Below, one piece after another: positions 7,452-16,392 of a stretch of 64,000 nt of DNA (position 1 is the first letter of the stretch; every line of letters begins with the position of its first letter). Position numbers and translations under genes: made by a program. Below the pieces are notes generated by a model. That model ran no database searches and was not told the DNA's origin. It saw only the letters and a program-made list of their open reading frames with translations. Source of the DNA: Knoellia subterranea KCTC 19937 (GTDB lineage: Bacteria > Actinomycetota > Actinomycetes > Actinomycetales > Dermatophilaceae); contig NZ_AVPK01000002.1 in the NCBI RefSeq assembly GCF_000768685.1, positions 468,045 through 532,044 of the forward strand. The letters are read 5' to 3'.

Positions 7452-9499
7452 GTTCTGTCGCCCAGCCGCGCACCCCTGCTGCACCCACCGCCCTCGGACT
7501 TCTCCTCGGTGGCGTTCCGTTCTTCCTGATTCTCCTGAACTTCCGCCTCGACCCACTGCGAACGGCTGTGGCGAAGCGATTCGCCTCGAACTTCTTCGAT
7601 CTTCAGGCAACTGCCTTCCTCGATGGACGCCTCGACGTTCCCAACGGGGCACTGGGCATTGAAGGCTTCGAAATCGGCGGGAAGACCTATATGTACTTCC
7701 CACCGTTCCCCGCCCTCCTGCGTGTGCCGGTGCAGATGCTCACGCACGAACTCGACGGCCGACTCACTCTCCTGTCCATGGCACTGGCCTGGGCCGTTCT
7801 CGCGATCACCGCGACTCGGCTCGTCTGGCTCGTTCGCGAATGCCTTCGCCCCAGGACGCCGTTGAGCGGGACGGACAAGGCCCTGGGCGCCATCTTGCTG
7901 GCCGCCATCACGGGCGGCACGGTCCTCACCTTCGACGCGGCGCTGCCCTGGGTGTACCACGAGGTCTACATGTGGGCCACGGCTCTCGCGGTCGGGTCCG
8001 CGTACTGGTTGCTTCGCGTGGCCCTCGAACCGACGCGCGACTCCGTTGCCTGGCTCGGCGGATTCGTCCTTGCGACGGCCCTGACCAGAACGCCGGGAGG
8101 AATCGCCCTGAGCGCAGCAACCATGGGCCTTGGCGGATGGCTCCTGTGGCGGCGGCGCTCCGACTTCCAGGACCGTCGCCGGATCATCCCCTGGGCCGTG
8201 CTCGGCGCGGGCCTCGGCCCGGCTGTGGCCTCGGTGACCTACAACTGGATCAAGTTCGGCCACCCCTATCTCTTCCCGCTTGAGTCCCAGGTCTGGACCA
8301 AGGTGAACGCGCACCGCCGCGAGGCCCTCGAGATCAACGGCGGCACCATCACGGGGCCTCAGTTCCTCGAAACCACGCTGGTCAACTACCTCCGGCCCGA
8401 CGGCATCCGGTTCGTCGACTATTTCCCGTGGATCACTCTTCCGTCGGAACCCGCGAAGTCCTACGGCGGCGCGTTCCTCGATCAGACCTACCGAACCGGA
8501 AGCATCACGGCATTCATGCCACTGCTGTGCCTCTTGTGCCTGGCCGCCGTTCCTCTTTTGCTTCAGCGCAAGGCACCCGCGGCGGTCGTGGCCCTGCGGT
8601 GGCCGGCCGTGGGTACAGCCGTCATTGGCGGCGCCGTCCTGGAGTACGGCTACCTGGCCCACCGCTACACGAGCGACTTCGTCCCCGGCCTCGTCGTCGT
8701 CGGAACGATCGGGGCGTGGTACTTGGCGCCCGGCATCGACGCACTTCCCGGGATCGCACGCCGAGCCATGGTGGGGATGATGTCGGTTCTCTGCGCCTTC
8801 AGCATCGCCGCGCAGATGGCGACGGCCTCACTGATTGCGGCGCACACCCATCGCGGCGACGACCTCACCCGCTACTTGTCCCTCCAGGAACAACTGAGCG
8901 GCGGACCCAATTCGGCGGTCTCGAAGCTGGTGACGCATACCAAGTTCCTTCCCGTCGATGGCATGACCGACGGACTCCACGTCGTCGGTGACTGTGCAGC
9001 CCTCTACGTGAACACCGGCGACCAGTACGAGCCGTGGAACGTCGTCGAACAGCGCGACATGATCGTGACCGTCACGCCGACCTTCGTGCGCTACCGCGCC
9101 GGCAAGTTGCCGCTCTTCAACCAACTGGGCATCGAGGACCGGACAGTGTCCCTGGAGTTCGCCAGCTCAGTTCCGCAAGCCCGATTGGTGATCGAGGATC
9201 AGGACGGGAACTTCTACTCGCCATGGTTCCCCGTGGAGCGTGGTCGCCCGATCAAGGTGACCGCTCATGGGCTGCCCGATCGATTCGAGACCCGGATCAG
9301 CGTCGATGGCAGTTCGGACTACGACCTGTACCTGCCGACGACTGAGTGGAACAAGGACTGGTACAACGAACTCACCGAGCTGACCTTCATCGCCAACCGC
9401 GATCCGGGCACCGCCGACCACGCGCGGGTCTCCAATCAGTGGGGACCGCTGCCACCGTTGTGCGAGCGTCTGACCAGTCAGTCAGCCCTCGGCCGATGA
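7448..9499 (+). CDS. Large polytopic membrane protein with extracytoplasmic C-terminal domain
   Basis: 683 residues; start codon TTG overlaps the stop of the preceding gene (TTGA), so translation is coupled. About ten to twelve hydrophobic helices occupy residues ~15-460, with a large loop after the second helix (residues ~40-85, ending in the motif KTYMYFPPFPALLRVP) and a second around residues 275-345. The last ~200 residues are hydrophilic and beta-rich (DGLHVVGDCAALYVNTGDQYEPW and onward) and probably face outside. This resembles GT-C/PMT-like enzymes that use polyprenyl-phosphate sugars, which would fit the upstream GT2 domain, but no catalytic motif is certain. Function is not assigned. 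Confidence 0.6.
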   Translation: MSSVAQPRTPAAPTALGLLLGGVPFFLILLNFRLDPLRTAVAKRFASNFFDLQATAFLDGRLDVPNGALGIEGFEIGGKTYMYFPPFPALLRVPVQMLTHELDGRLTLLSMALAWAVLAITATRLVWLVRECLRPRTPLSGTDKALGAILLAAITGGTVLTFDAALPWVYHEVYMWATALAVGSAYWLLRVALEPTRDSVAWLGGFVLATALTRTPGGIALSAATMGLGGWLLWRRRSDFQDRRRIIPWAVLGAGLGPAVASVTYNWIKFGHPYLFPLESQVWTKVNAHRREALEINGGTITGPQFLETTLVNYLRPDGIRFVDYFPWITLPSEPAKSYGGAFLDQTYRTGSITAFMPLLCLLCLAAVPLLLQRKAPAAVVALRWPAVGTAVIGGAVLEYGYLAHRYTSDFVPGLVVVGTIGAWYLAPGIDALPGIARRAMVGMMSVLCAFSIAAQMATASLIAAHTHRGDDLTRYLSLQEQLSGGPNSAVSKLVTHTKFLPVDGMTDGLHVVGDCAALYVNTGDQYEPWNVVEQRDMIVTVTPTFVRYRAGKLPLFNQLGIEDRTVSLEFASSVPQARLVIEDQDGNFYSPWFPVERGRPIKVTAHGLPDRFETRISVDGSSDYDLYLPTTEWNKDWYNELTELTFIANRDPGTADHARVSNQWGPLPPLCERLTSQSALGR

Positions 9500-10746
9500 C
9501 GACCACCATGCCGCCCACCGACCAAGAGCAGGCACCTCCAGCACGTGCCCGGGCGACGTCGTTGAAGGCCGGGGCCGTGGCCGTCGGAACGCTCCTGGCC
9601 AATGTCTTTGCCTACGGTCTGTTTCTCATCCTCAACCGCCAGCTCGGACCGGACGACCTGGGCGCCGTGGCGTCGCTCCTCAATCTCGTCATCATCGCTG
9701 GCGTGGCGGCACTCTCCACCCAACTCGTCAGCGCGTGGCGCGTGGCCCATCGCCGTCCGGATGCGCATGCGAGTGCGCTGCGGACGGGCGCGATCGTGGG
9801 GCTCATCGTCACCCTGACGGTCACTGCGGTCTCCCCCGTGCTCGTCCGCGCCCTTCACCTCGACAGTTACCTCCCCGTCCTCGTCGTGGCTGCCGCCATG
9901 TTCCCCACCTGCCTCACGGCCGGAGTGCAGGGCAGTCTTCAGGGGTCGGAGCGTTTCGTCGCCCTCGGCTCCCTGTACGCGATCGTCTCTATCGCCCGGA
10001 CCGGTGGTGGCATCGCAGCCGGATGGGCGGGCTGGGGCGTCTCCGGAGTCATGGCCCTCACCTCACTCGCGGCCTGGCTGACGGCGCTGGGCGCACTGTT
10101 GTTCGTCCGGCGAGACGTGGCCCGCGCCCTCAGCGCGGACGTCCCCACGCAGGTCCGCCGGGTCCTCGCAGGCATGGCGGGCACCTCCGCCCTTCTTGTG
10201 GCCTCGACCATCGATACCCCCGTCGCGCGTCACGTTCTCTCAGGAGCCGATTCCGGCGCGTATGCCGTCCTCAGCCTTTTCGCGAAGGCCGCGTTCTGGG
10301 GGCCGGCCTTCCTGGCGACCGTGCTCTTCCCGCACATGTCCCGTGCGAAGGGGACGCGACCCCTCTTCGTGGCACTCGGCGGCACCGCCGCCATCGTTGC
10401 CGTGGGCGTCGCGTTCTCGGCCCTCCTCCAGAGTCCACTGATCCGCATCGTCGGCGGGACGGCATACACGCATCTCGGCACGCTGGTGCCGGTCTTCACC
10501 GCTCTCGGTGGGGCGTGGGCCCTGGCCCAGGTGCTCGTCTTCTGGGGTGCCGCGCGAGGACGTCACGTCGTCGGTTATCTCGTCTGGGCCGCCGTCGGTG
10601 TGGCCACGCTCGCGGTCGTCCTCTGGCGCCACGGCTCCGTCGCAGAGGTCGCGACGACGTTCCTCGCCGCGTCCCTCGTCGTCGCCGTGGTCGGCCTCGC
10701 GGTCAGTGTGCCGCGTCGTGCCAGGAACGCCCCAGACCCACGCTGA
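9496..10746 (+). CDS. Polysaccharide/lipid-linked oligosaccharide flippase (MOP superfamily)
   Basis: 416 residues with about 12 predicted membrane helices and the LNRQLGPDDLGAVASLLNLVIIAG start typical of Wzx/PST flippases. It should move lipid-linked sugar units across the membrane. Its ATG overlaps the previous stop (ATGA), so with the GT2-methyltransferase and the large membrane protein it forms a three-gene coupled unit: make, transfer and export. The C-terminus overlaps the 3' end of the convergent polA gene by 44 bases, with no terminator in between. The next ATG upstream in the same frame is 50 codons earlier, inside the preceding gene, and is not supported. Confidence 0.8.
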   Translation: MTTTMPPTDQEQAPPARARATSLKAGAVAVGTLLANVFAYGLFLILNRQLGPDDLGAVASLLNLVIIAGVAALSTQLVSAWRVAHRRPDAHASALRTGAIVGLIVTLTVTAVSPVLVRALHLDSYLPVLVVAAAMFPTCLTAGVQGSLQGSERFVALGSLYAIVSIARTGGGIAAGWAGWGVSGVMALTSLAAWLTALGALLFVRRDVARALSADVPTQVRRVLAGMAGTSALLVASTIDTPVARHVLSGADSGAYAVLSLFAKAAFWGPAFLATVLFPHMSRAKGTRPLFVALGGTAAIVAVGVAFSALLQSPLIRIVGGTAYTHLGTLVPVFTALGGAWALAQVLVFWGAARGRHVVGYLVWAAVGVATLAVVLWRHGSVAEVATTFLAASLVVAVVGLAVSVPRRARNAPDPR

Positions 10747-13372
10747 CGTCGAGCGGGACGTCCATCTCGACGGCCCGACCCATCTCGGCACGAACGAGCG
10801 CCTCGACGTCGTCCCGCTCGCCCGGTGCCACCTCGAGCACGAGTTCGTCGTGGACCTGGAGCAGCATCCGCGACTTCGCCCCGGACTCGCGGAGGGCACC
10901 GTCGACGCCCTTCATGGCGAGCTTGATGATGTCGGCAGCGGACCCCTGGATCGGTGCGTTGAGCGCCATCCGCTCGGCACCCTCGCGTCGCTGCCGGTTG
11001 TCGGAGGTCAGGTCGGGCAGGTAGCGGCGCCGACCCAGCATCGTCGCGGTGTAACCCGTCGCGCGCGCCTCGGCCACGACCTCGTGGAGGTAGTCGCGCA
11101 CCCCGCCGAACCGTGCAAAGTACTCGTCCATGAGCCCCTGCGCCTCGCCGGTGGAGATCGACAGCTGCTTGGACAGGCCGAATGCCGACAGCCCGTAGGC
11201 CAGGCCGTAGCTCATCGCCTTGACCTTGCTCCGCATCTCGGCGGTGACGTCCTCCGGCTCGACCGAGAACACCCGCGCGCCCACGAAACGGTGCAGGTCC
11301 TCCCCCGTCCGGAACGCCTCGATGAGACCTTCGTCGCCGGACAGGTGAGCCATGATCCGCATCTCGATCTGGCTGTAGTCCGCCGACATGAGCGATTCGT
11401 AGCCGTCTCCCACAACGAACACATCGCGGATGCGTCGCCCCTCCTCGGTGCGAATCGGCACGTTCTGGAGATTCGGATCCGTCGACGAGAGGCGCCCCGT
11501 CGCGGCGATCGTCTGGATGTAGGTCGTGTGGATCCGCTGGTCCTCGGCGACCGACTTGATGAGCCCCTCGACCGTGACTCGGAGTCGGGTCGCGTCCCGG
11601 TGCCGGAGCAGCGCCTCGAGGAACGGGTGCTCGGTCTTGGCGTAGAGGTCGGTCAGCGCGTCCGCGTCGGTCGTGTAGCCGGTCTTGGTGCGGCGCGTCT
11701 TGGGCAACCCGAGCGTCTCGAAGAGCACCGTCTGCAGCTGCTTGGGCGACCCGAGGTTGATCGTGTCGCCACCGATCGCGTCGTAGGCATCCTGCTGGGC
11801 CTCACGCACCTTGGCGTCGAAGTCGGCCGCCAGAGAACTCAGCGCATCGGTGTCCACGGCGATGCCGGTCCGCTCCATCGAGCCGAGGATGTCGACGAGA
11901 GGCAGCTCGATGTCACGCAGCAGCTCGGCGCCGCCCGTCGCGTCGAGCTGCTCACCGAGCGGGCCGGCGAGGTCAAGCACTGCACGGGCGCGCACCATGG
12001 CGTCCTGACCGACCACCTCGTCATCGGTCCCGAAGTCGAGAACGCCCTGCCCACCCGCGTGCTCCTCGGCCTTGAGCTCACGCCCGAGGTGGCGCACGAC
12101 GAGGTCGGCGAGGTCGAAGCTGCGCTGATCCGGCTTGACGAGATAGGCCGCGAGGGCGGTGTCCATCGTCACTCCACGCAACGGCATACCCCGCGCTTCG
12201 AGGGCGTGCATCGGTCCCTTCGCGTCGTGCAGCACCTTGGGCCGATCCGGGTCGGCGAGCCATCCCGCGAGCGCCTGTTCGCCGGGCTCGTCAAGGTCCA
12301 CGACATCGATGTATGCCGCGTGGTCGCCGGCCGTGGCCAGCGCCAACGCCGTGACGTCACCGGTCCCGCGACCCCACGCGCCCACGACGTGGACTCCGGT
12401 CGGCTCGGTCGTCGCGTGCTCGTCGAGCCAGGCCCGGACCTCGCCCGACGTGAGGACCTCGGCGTCGAGGTCGAAGCCGCCCTCGGCCTCGTCGGGTGCG
12501 GCGTCGAAGGTCTCGAAGAGACGATCGCGCAGCACGCGGAACTCGAGACCGTCGAAGACCTTGTGGACCTCCTCGCGGTCCCACGTCGCCCGCTCGAGGT
12601 CGGCGATCGTCACGGGGAGCGAGAGGTCGCGCACGAGTTGATTCAGCCGGCGGTTGCGCAGCACTCCATTGAGGTGCTCCCGCAGGGACTCCCCCGCCTT
12701 GCCCTTGATCTCGTCGGCGTGGGCGACGACGCCCTGAAGGTCGCCGTAGAGACCGAGCCACTTGGCAGCCGTCTTGGGACCGACACCGGGCACACCCGGA
12801 AGATTGTCACTCGTCTCGCCGACGAGTGCTGCGAGGTCGCTGTAGCGCTCGGGGGGCACGAGGTACTTCTCCTCGACCGCCTGGGGGTCCATCCGCCACA
12901 CGTCGGAGACGCCACGAACGGGATAGATCAACGACACCTTGTCGGTGACGAGTTGGAACGCGTCCCGATCCCCCGTGCAGATGACGACCTCCATGCCCTC
13001 GGCCTCGGCCATGGTCGTGAGCGTCGCGATGACGTCGTCGGCCTCGAAACCGTCGAGCTGGACGTGCTTGATGCGGAGCGCGTCGAGCACCTCCCTCACG
13101 AGCGCCACCTGCCCCTGGAACTCACTCGGGGTGGAGGAACGAGTCGCCTTGTATTCGGCGTACTCCTCCGAGCGGAAGGTCTGTCGGGAGACGTCGAAGG
13201 CCACGGCGACGTGCGTCGGGTTCTCGTCACGCAGGACGTTGATGAGCATCGAGGTGAAGCCGTAGACCCCGTTGGTGTGCTGTCCCGTGCTCGTCGAGAA
13301 GTTCTCGACCGGCAACGCGAAGAACGCGCGGTAGGCAAGGGAATGACCGTCGAGGAGAAGGAGGCGACTCAC
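10703..13372 (-). CDS. polA: DNA polymerase I
   Basis: About 889 residues. N-terminal 5'-3' exonuclease domain (LLLLDGHSLAYRAFFALP, then DGFEADDVIATL and CTGDRDAFQLV with the metal-binding acidic residues, and GVPGVGPKTAAKWL helix-hairpin-helix), a central proofreading-like domain lacking clear exonuclease acidic motifs, then family A polymerase: motif A SADYSQIEMRI, motif B with R-xxx-K-xxx-Y-G (KVKAMSYGLAYG), motif C LLQVHDELVLEV. The tyrosine in motif B occupies the Phe762 position of the E. coli enzyme. It fills gaps in repair and Okazaki-fragment processing. I prefer the GTG at 13372 (VSRLLLLDG); an in-frame TTG at 13402 would add ten residues. Neither has a strong ribosome-binding site. 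Confidence 0.95.
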   Translation of the reverse strand: MSRLLLLDGHSLAYRAFFALPVENFSTSTGQHTNGVYGFTSMLINVLRDENPTHVAVAFDVSRQTFRSEEYAEYKATRSSTPSEFQGQVALVREVLDALRIKHVQLDGFEADDVIATLTTMAEAEGMEVVICTGDRDAFQLVTDKVSLIYPVRGVSDVWRMDPQAVEEKYLVPPERYSDLAALVGETSDNLPGVPGVGPKTAAKWLGLYGDLQGVVAHADEIKGKAGESLREHLNGVLRNRRLNQLVRDLSLPVTIADLERATWDREEVHKVFDGLEFRVLRDRLFETFDAAPDEAEGGFDLDAEVLTSGEVRAWLDEHATTEPTGVHVVGAWGRGTGDVTALALATAGDHAAYIDVVDLDEPGEQALAGWLADPDRPKVLHDAKGPMHALEARGMPLRGVTMDTALAAYLVKPDQRSFDLADLVVRHLGRELKAEEHAGGQGVLDFGTDDEVVGQDAMVRARAVLDLAGPLGEQLDATGGAELLRDIELPLVDILGSMERTGIAVDTDALSSLAADFDAKVREAQQDAYDAIGGDTINLGSPKQLQTVLFETLGLPKTRRTKTGYTTDADALTDLYAKTEHPFLEALLRHRDATRLRVTVEGLIKSVAEDQRIHTTYIQTIAATGRLSSTDPNLQNVPIRTEEGRRIRDVFVVGDGYESLMSADYSQIEMRIMAHLSGDEGLIEAFRTGEDLHRFVGARVFSVEPEDVTAEMRSKVKAMSYGLAYGLSAFGLSKQLSISTGEAQGLMDEYFARFGGVRDYLHEVVAEARATGYTATMLGRRRYLPDLTSDNRQRREGAERMALNAPIQGSAADIIKLAMKGVDGALRESGAKSRMLLQVHDELVLEVAPGERDDVEALVRAEMGRAVEMDVPLDVSVGLGRSWHDAAH

Positions 13373-13420
13373 ACATGGCAGCCTATGGCCAGCCCCCGAC
13401 AAGACAGAAGGCGACCACCG

Positions 13421-13867
13421 ATGAGCCAGTCCCCGATCGACCCCACCACCGACCTGCTGCCGATGGTCAAGCAGTTGAACGAGCTCAACCCGAACTCACT
13501 CCTGCACCGCATGCACATCGAGGTGACCGAGGCGACCCGTGACCGCATCGTCGCGACGATGCCGGTCGAGGGCAACACCCAGCCCTACGGCCTGCTCCAC
13601 GGCGGCGCATCGGTCGTGCTCGCGGAGACGCTGGGGTCCATCGGAGCGGCCATCCACGCCGGTCCCGACCGCATCGTCGTCGGCACCGACATCAACGCGA
13701 CCCACCACCGCGCCGCCAGGTCGGGACTCGTCACCGGCGTGGCCACCCCGATCTCGACCGGCAACACCCTCAGCGCGTGGGAGATCGTCGTCAGCGCCGA
13801 GGACGGCAAGCGGGTGTGCACCTCACGCATCACCTGCCTCGTGCGCGAGGCGCCTCCCGGCAGCTGA
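13421..13867 (+). CDS. PaaI-type hotdog-fold thioesterase
   Basis: 148 residues. The hotdog core is clear: YGLLHGGASVVLAETLGSIGA carries the HGG turn and the catalytic acidic residue of the PaaI/EntH group, and GTDINATHHRAARSG matches the next strand. Such enzymes hydrolyse acyl-CoA thioesters; in actinobacteria this neighbour of polA is often annotated as a 1,4-dihydroxy-2-naphthoyl-CoA thioesterase-like protein, but no menaquinone gene is nearby. Start at ATG 13421 (MSQSP) fits domain length; an ATG at 13385 is also in frame. It is divergent from polA with a 48-base gap that must hold both promoters. Confidence 0.85.
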   Translation: MSQSPIDPTTDLLPMVKQLNELNPNSLLHRMHIEVTEATRDRIVATMPVEGNTQPYGLLHGGASVVLAETLGSIGAAIHAGPDRIVVGTDINATHHRAARSGLVTGVATPISTGNTLSAWEIVVSAEDGKRVCTSRITCLVREAPPGS

Positions 13868-13918
13868 ACCGTCGGGCGGTGCCAAGTGCCGACCCGATGG
13901 GTCAGGTGACGGGTCGTG

Positions 13919-14485
13919 TCAGCTTGCGCGCGTCCCGATCGACCGCAGCGACCGACGTCGACGGATGAGTTGGTCGACCGCCGTGTTGATCGCGCTGCCC
14001 TGAGGCGCGAGCCGACGACGCAGCTGGGTGGTGCTGACGACGCGTCGCACCACCACGGACGAGAATCCGAGCCGCGCGAAGAAGCGGTGGGCCTCGCGAC
14101 TCTGCGTCGGGACGTTGCTCACGATGACGTCCGAGCCCGAACGTTCGGCGTGGCCGACCACGGCACACAACAGCGACCGTGCGACACCATGCCGGCGTGC
14201 GGTCGGGTCGACATAGAGCTGCTCGACCGCCACCTCGGGTTCGGGGTTGAGACCGAACGGATTCTCCGAGGTCAGGACGTAGCCGACCGGCCGTCCGTCG
14301 ATCCGCGCGAGGTGCGCGTTGACGTCGGCGCGCTGGATCGCGGACTCGAAACGACCGTCGTTCGCGAATCGAGTTGCGACCTCGAGGGGTACGCCCGCAT
14401 CAACCTTGGCTGCAACCCAGAGTCCGACCAGGTCCCCGAGATCCTCCTTGGGTACCGCAGACACCTCGACCATGTTGCGTGCCAA
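13919..14485 (-). CDS. GNAT-family N-acetyltransferase
   Basis: 188 residues. The acetyl-CoA binding motif A is VEQLYVDPTARRHGVARSLL (about residues 88-107), with the R/Q-x-x-G-x-G/A loop represented by RRHGVA; FFARLGF at about residue 136 is the usual motif B. Substrate cannot be told from sequence. The TTG start at 14485 is preceded by GAGGAG five bases upstream, which is better than the ATG four codons inside. The last ~45 residues are arginine-rich and may contact RNA or DNA, or be disordered. It converges on the thioesterase gene. Confidence 0.82.
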   Translation of the reverse strand: MARNMVEVSAVPKEDLGDLVGLWVAAKVDAGVPLEVATRFANDGRFESAIQRADVNAHLARIDGRPVGYVLTSENPFGLNPEPEVAVEQLYVDPTARRHGVARSLLCAVVGHAERSGSDVIVSNVPTQSREAHRFFARLGFSSVVVRRVVSTTQLRRRLAPQGSAINTAVDQLIRRRRSLRSIGTRAS

Positions 14486-14603
14486 AGCAACTCCTCGACC
14501 TCACAGCCCCCTGCTCGGTTGACGTACCGACCTTACGGGTCCGCGGACGGTCTCGGTGGACAATCGCAAAGGTCGTTTTGCAAGCCGCCGTAGAGTCGCC
14601 GTC

Positions 14604-15416
14604 GTGGATGCCTCGTTCCCCGGTCTCGGCACCGTCATCAACGTCGCGACGGTCACCGTCGGAGCCCTCCTGGGAATGGCGGTCGGGCACCGCTTCCCCG
14701 ACCGGACCCGGTCGGTCGTCACCGATTGCCTCGGACTGACGACACTGCTCATGGCCGGACTTTCCGCAGTGAGCGTGACGGACCGAGCGCTCTCCGACGC
14801 GACCGGAGACGGCGCTCCGGTCCTCATCGTCCTCGGGTCCCTGCTCATCGGCTCCATCGCCGGATCTCTGCTGCGGATCGGCGACCGGCTCGAGTCCCTC
14901 GCCGGCACGATCGAGGCCTGGTTCTCGCGCCGCTCCCCCGCTCTGGCCGACTCCGACGACAGCGACGCCCCCGTGGTCGACGGGGCGCCGCGCGGCACGA
15001 CCGCGCGCGAGAAGTTCATCGAGGGGTGGCTCGGCGCCTCGTTGCTCTTCTGCGTCGGGCCGTTGACGATCCTCGGATCGCTCTCCGACGGCCTCGGCCG
15101 CGGCATCGACCAACTCCTGCTCAAGTCGGTGCTCGATGGCTTCGCCGCTCTCGCCTTCGCGTCGACGTTCGGCGTCGGGGTCCTGCTCTCCGCGGCGTCC
15201 GTCGCGGTGGTCCAGGGCACCCTCACCGTGGTGGGCGTGCTGCTCGGTTCGATCCTCCCCGAGCCCCACATCCTCGCCCTCACCGCCACCGGTGGTCTCA
15301 TGCTCGCAGGCATCGGCCTCCGGCTCCTCCGGATCAAGGATGTGCCGGTCGCCGACATGCTGCCGGCCCTGCTCGTGGCACCGCTGCTCACGCAGCTCGT
15401 GATCGCTCTCAGGTGA
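14604..15416 (+). CDS. DUF554 family membrane protein
   Basis: 270 residues with about seven hydrophobic helices and the family opening FPGLGTVINVATVTVGALLGM. DUF554 proteins are small inner-membrane proteins, possibly transporters; the role is not known. Here a hydrophilic insert of ~45 residues (about 97-140, rich in Asp/Ser/Arg) separates helix 3 from the conserved KFIEGWLGASLLFCVGPLTILGS segment; it is longer than I expect. The GTG at 14604 is chosen because the family normally starts a few residues before FPGLG. Three palindromes follow the stop. Confidence 0.8.
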   Translation: MDASFPGLGTVINVATVTVGALLGMAVGHRFPDRTRSVVTDCLGLTTLLMAGLSAVSVTDRALSDATGDGAPVLIVLGSLLIGSIAGSLLRIGDRLESLAGTIEAWFSRRSPALADSDDSDAPVVDGAPRGTTAREKFIEGWLGASLLFCVGPLTILGSLSDGLGRGIDQLLLKSVLDGFAALAFASTFGVGVLLSAASVAVVQGTLTVVGVLLGSILPEPHILALTATGGLMLAGIGLRLLRIKDVPVADMLPALLVAPLLTQLVIALR

Positions 15417-15439
15417 GGGCCACGAAGGTGAACCGATCC

Positions 15440-15463
15440 GGTATGCCGGCCGACCGGCATACC
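15440..15463. terminator. Hairpin formed by two head-to-head GTATGCCG octamers
   Basis: Ten-base arms GGTATGCCGG and CCGGCATACC around a four-base loop. It is formed by two inverted copies of the octamer that is dispersed through the window, as happens with uptake sequences that double as terminators in Neisseria and Pasteurellaceae. It lies 24 bases after the DUF554 stop, in a convergent gap. No U-run follows. Confidence 0.55.
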
Positions 15464-15475
15464 CCACGCCTGACT

Positions 15476-15498
15476 CTTTATCGGGTCACCCGATAAAG
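15476..15498. repeat. Palindrome 1 with TCGGGT-C-ACCCGA core
   Basis: Eleven-base perfect arms (CTTTATCGGGT / ACCCGATAAAG) around a single central C. It shares a 13-base core with the palindrome at 15539-15559, 62 bases away centre to centre. It may be a terminator of the two convergent genes or a protein-binding site. Confidence 0.6.
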
Positions 15499-15538
15499 GG
15501 TCGCTCCGCCGCAGTTCGCACCTCGGGCCGAGCGGACG

Positions 15539-15559
15539 TTTGTCGGGTCACCCGACAAA
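15539..15559. repeat. Palindrome 2 with TCGGGT-C-ACCCGA core
   Basis: Ten-base perfect arms (TTTGTCGGGT / ACCCGACAAA) around a single central C. It differs from palindrome 1 by a compensated base-pair change (A-T to G-C in both arms), so pairing or symmetry has been kept. It ends 12 bases before the pdtaR stop. Confidence 0.6.
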
Positions 15560-15571
15560 GGGCAGCGCGGG

Positions 15572-16195
<624 letters not shown>

Positions 16196-16246
16196 GAGCC
16201 CAGCCTAGGCGACGTCGCCGCGTGGGCGCGCACGACTGGCGGTGAG

Positions 16247-16329
16247 TGCCGAGGGCGGGACTTGAACCCGCACGCCCTTGCGGGCAAAGCATTTTGAGTG
16301 CTCCGTGTCTGCCATTCCACCACCCCGGC
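16247..16329 (-). tRNA. tRNA-Leu (CAA)
   Basis: Class II tRNA of 83 nt. The acceptor stem GCCGGGG pairs with CCCTCGGC (one G-T wobble) with discriminator A. The D-arm region carries TGGAATGGCAGACAC, the anticodon loop is CTCAAAA giving anticodon CAA for UUG leucine codons, a long variable arm (GCCCGCAAGGGC) marks tRNA-Leu, and the T-arm GCGGGTTCAAGTCCCGC is canonical. CCA is not encoded. It is transcribed in the same direction as pyk, 64 bases downstream of the pyk stop. Confidence 0.95.
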
Positions 16330-16392
16330 GGGTGTGCGGCGCCAAGTCTAACGGCGACCTCGGTGTGGTCCGGTCACACCCGCCCGCTGCGG

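Noticed and set aside
1..10746. The glycan cluster as a prophage or integrative element
   Set aside because: No integrase, att-like repeats or tRNA end flank it; base composition is close to the rest.
10508..13420. A 1119-residue plus-strand open frame covering polA
   Set aside because: It runs antisense to the complete polA motifs and has His/Arg/Leu-rich shadow composition; only its last 148 codons (from 13421) are the real thioesterase.
15420..15570. Three palindromes as a CRISPR array
   Set aside because: Each unit differs, spacing is not that of spacers and no cas gene is near.
16250..16330. Longer hisI/pdtaR-type coding frame across the tRNA
   Set aside because: The cloverleaf is complete and the open frames there have no family motif.
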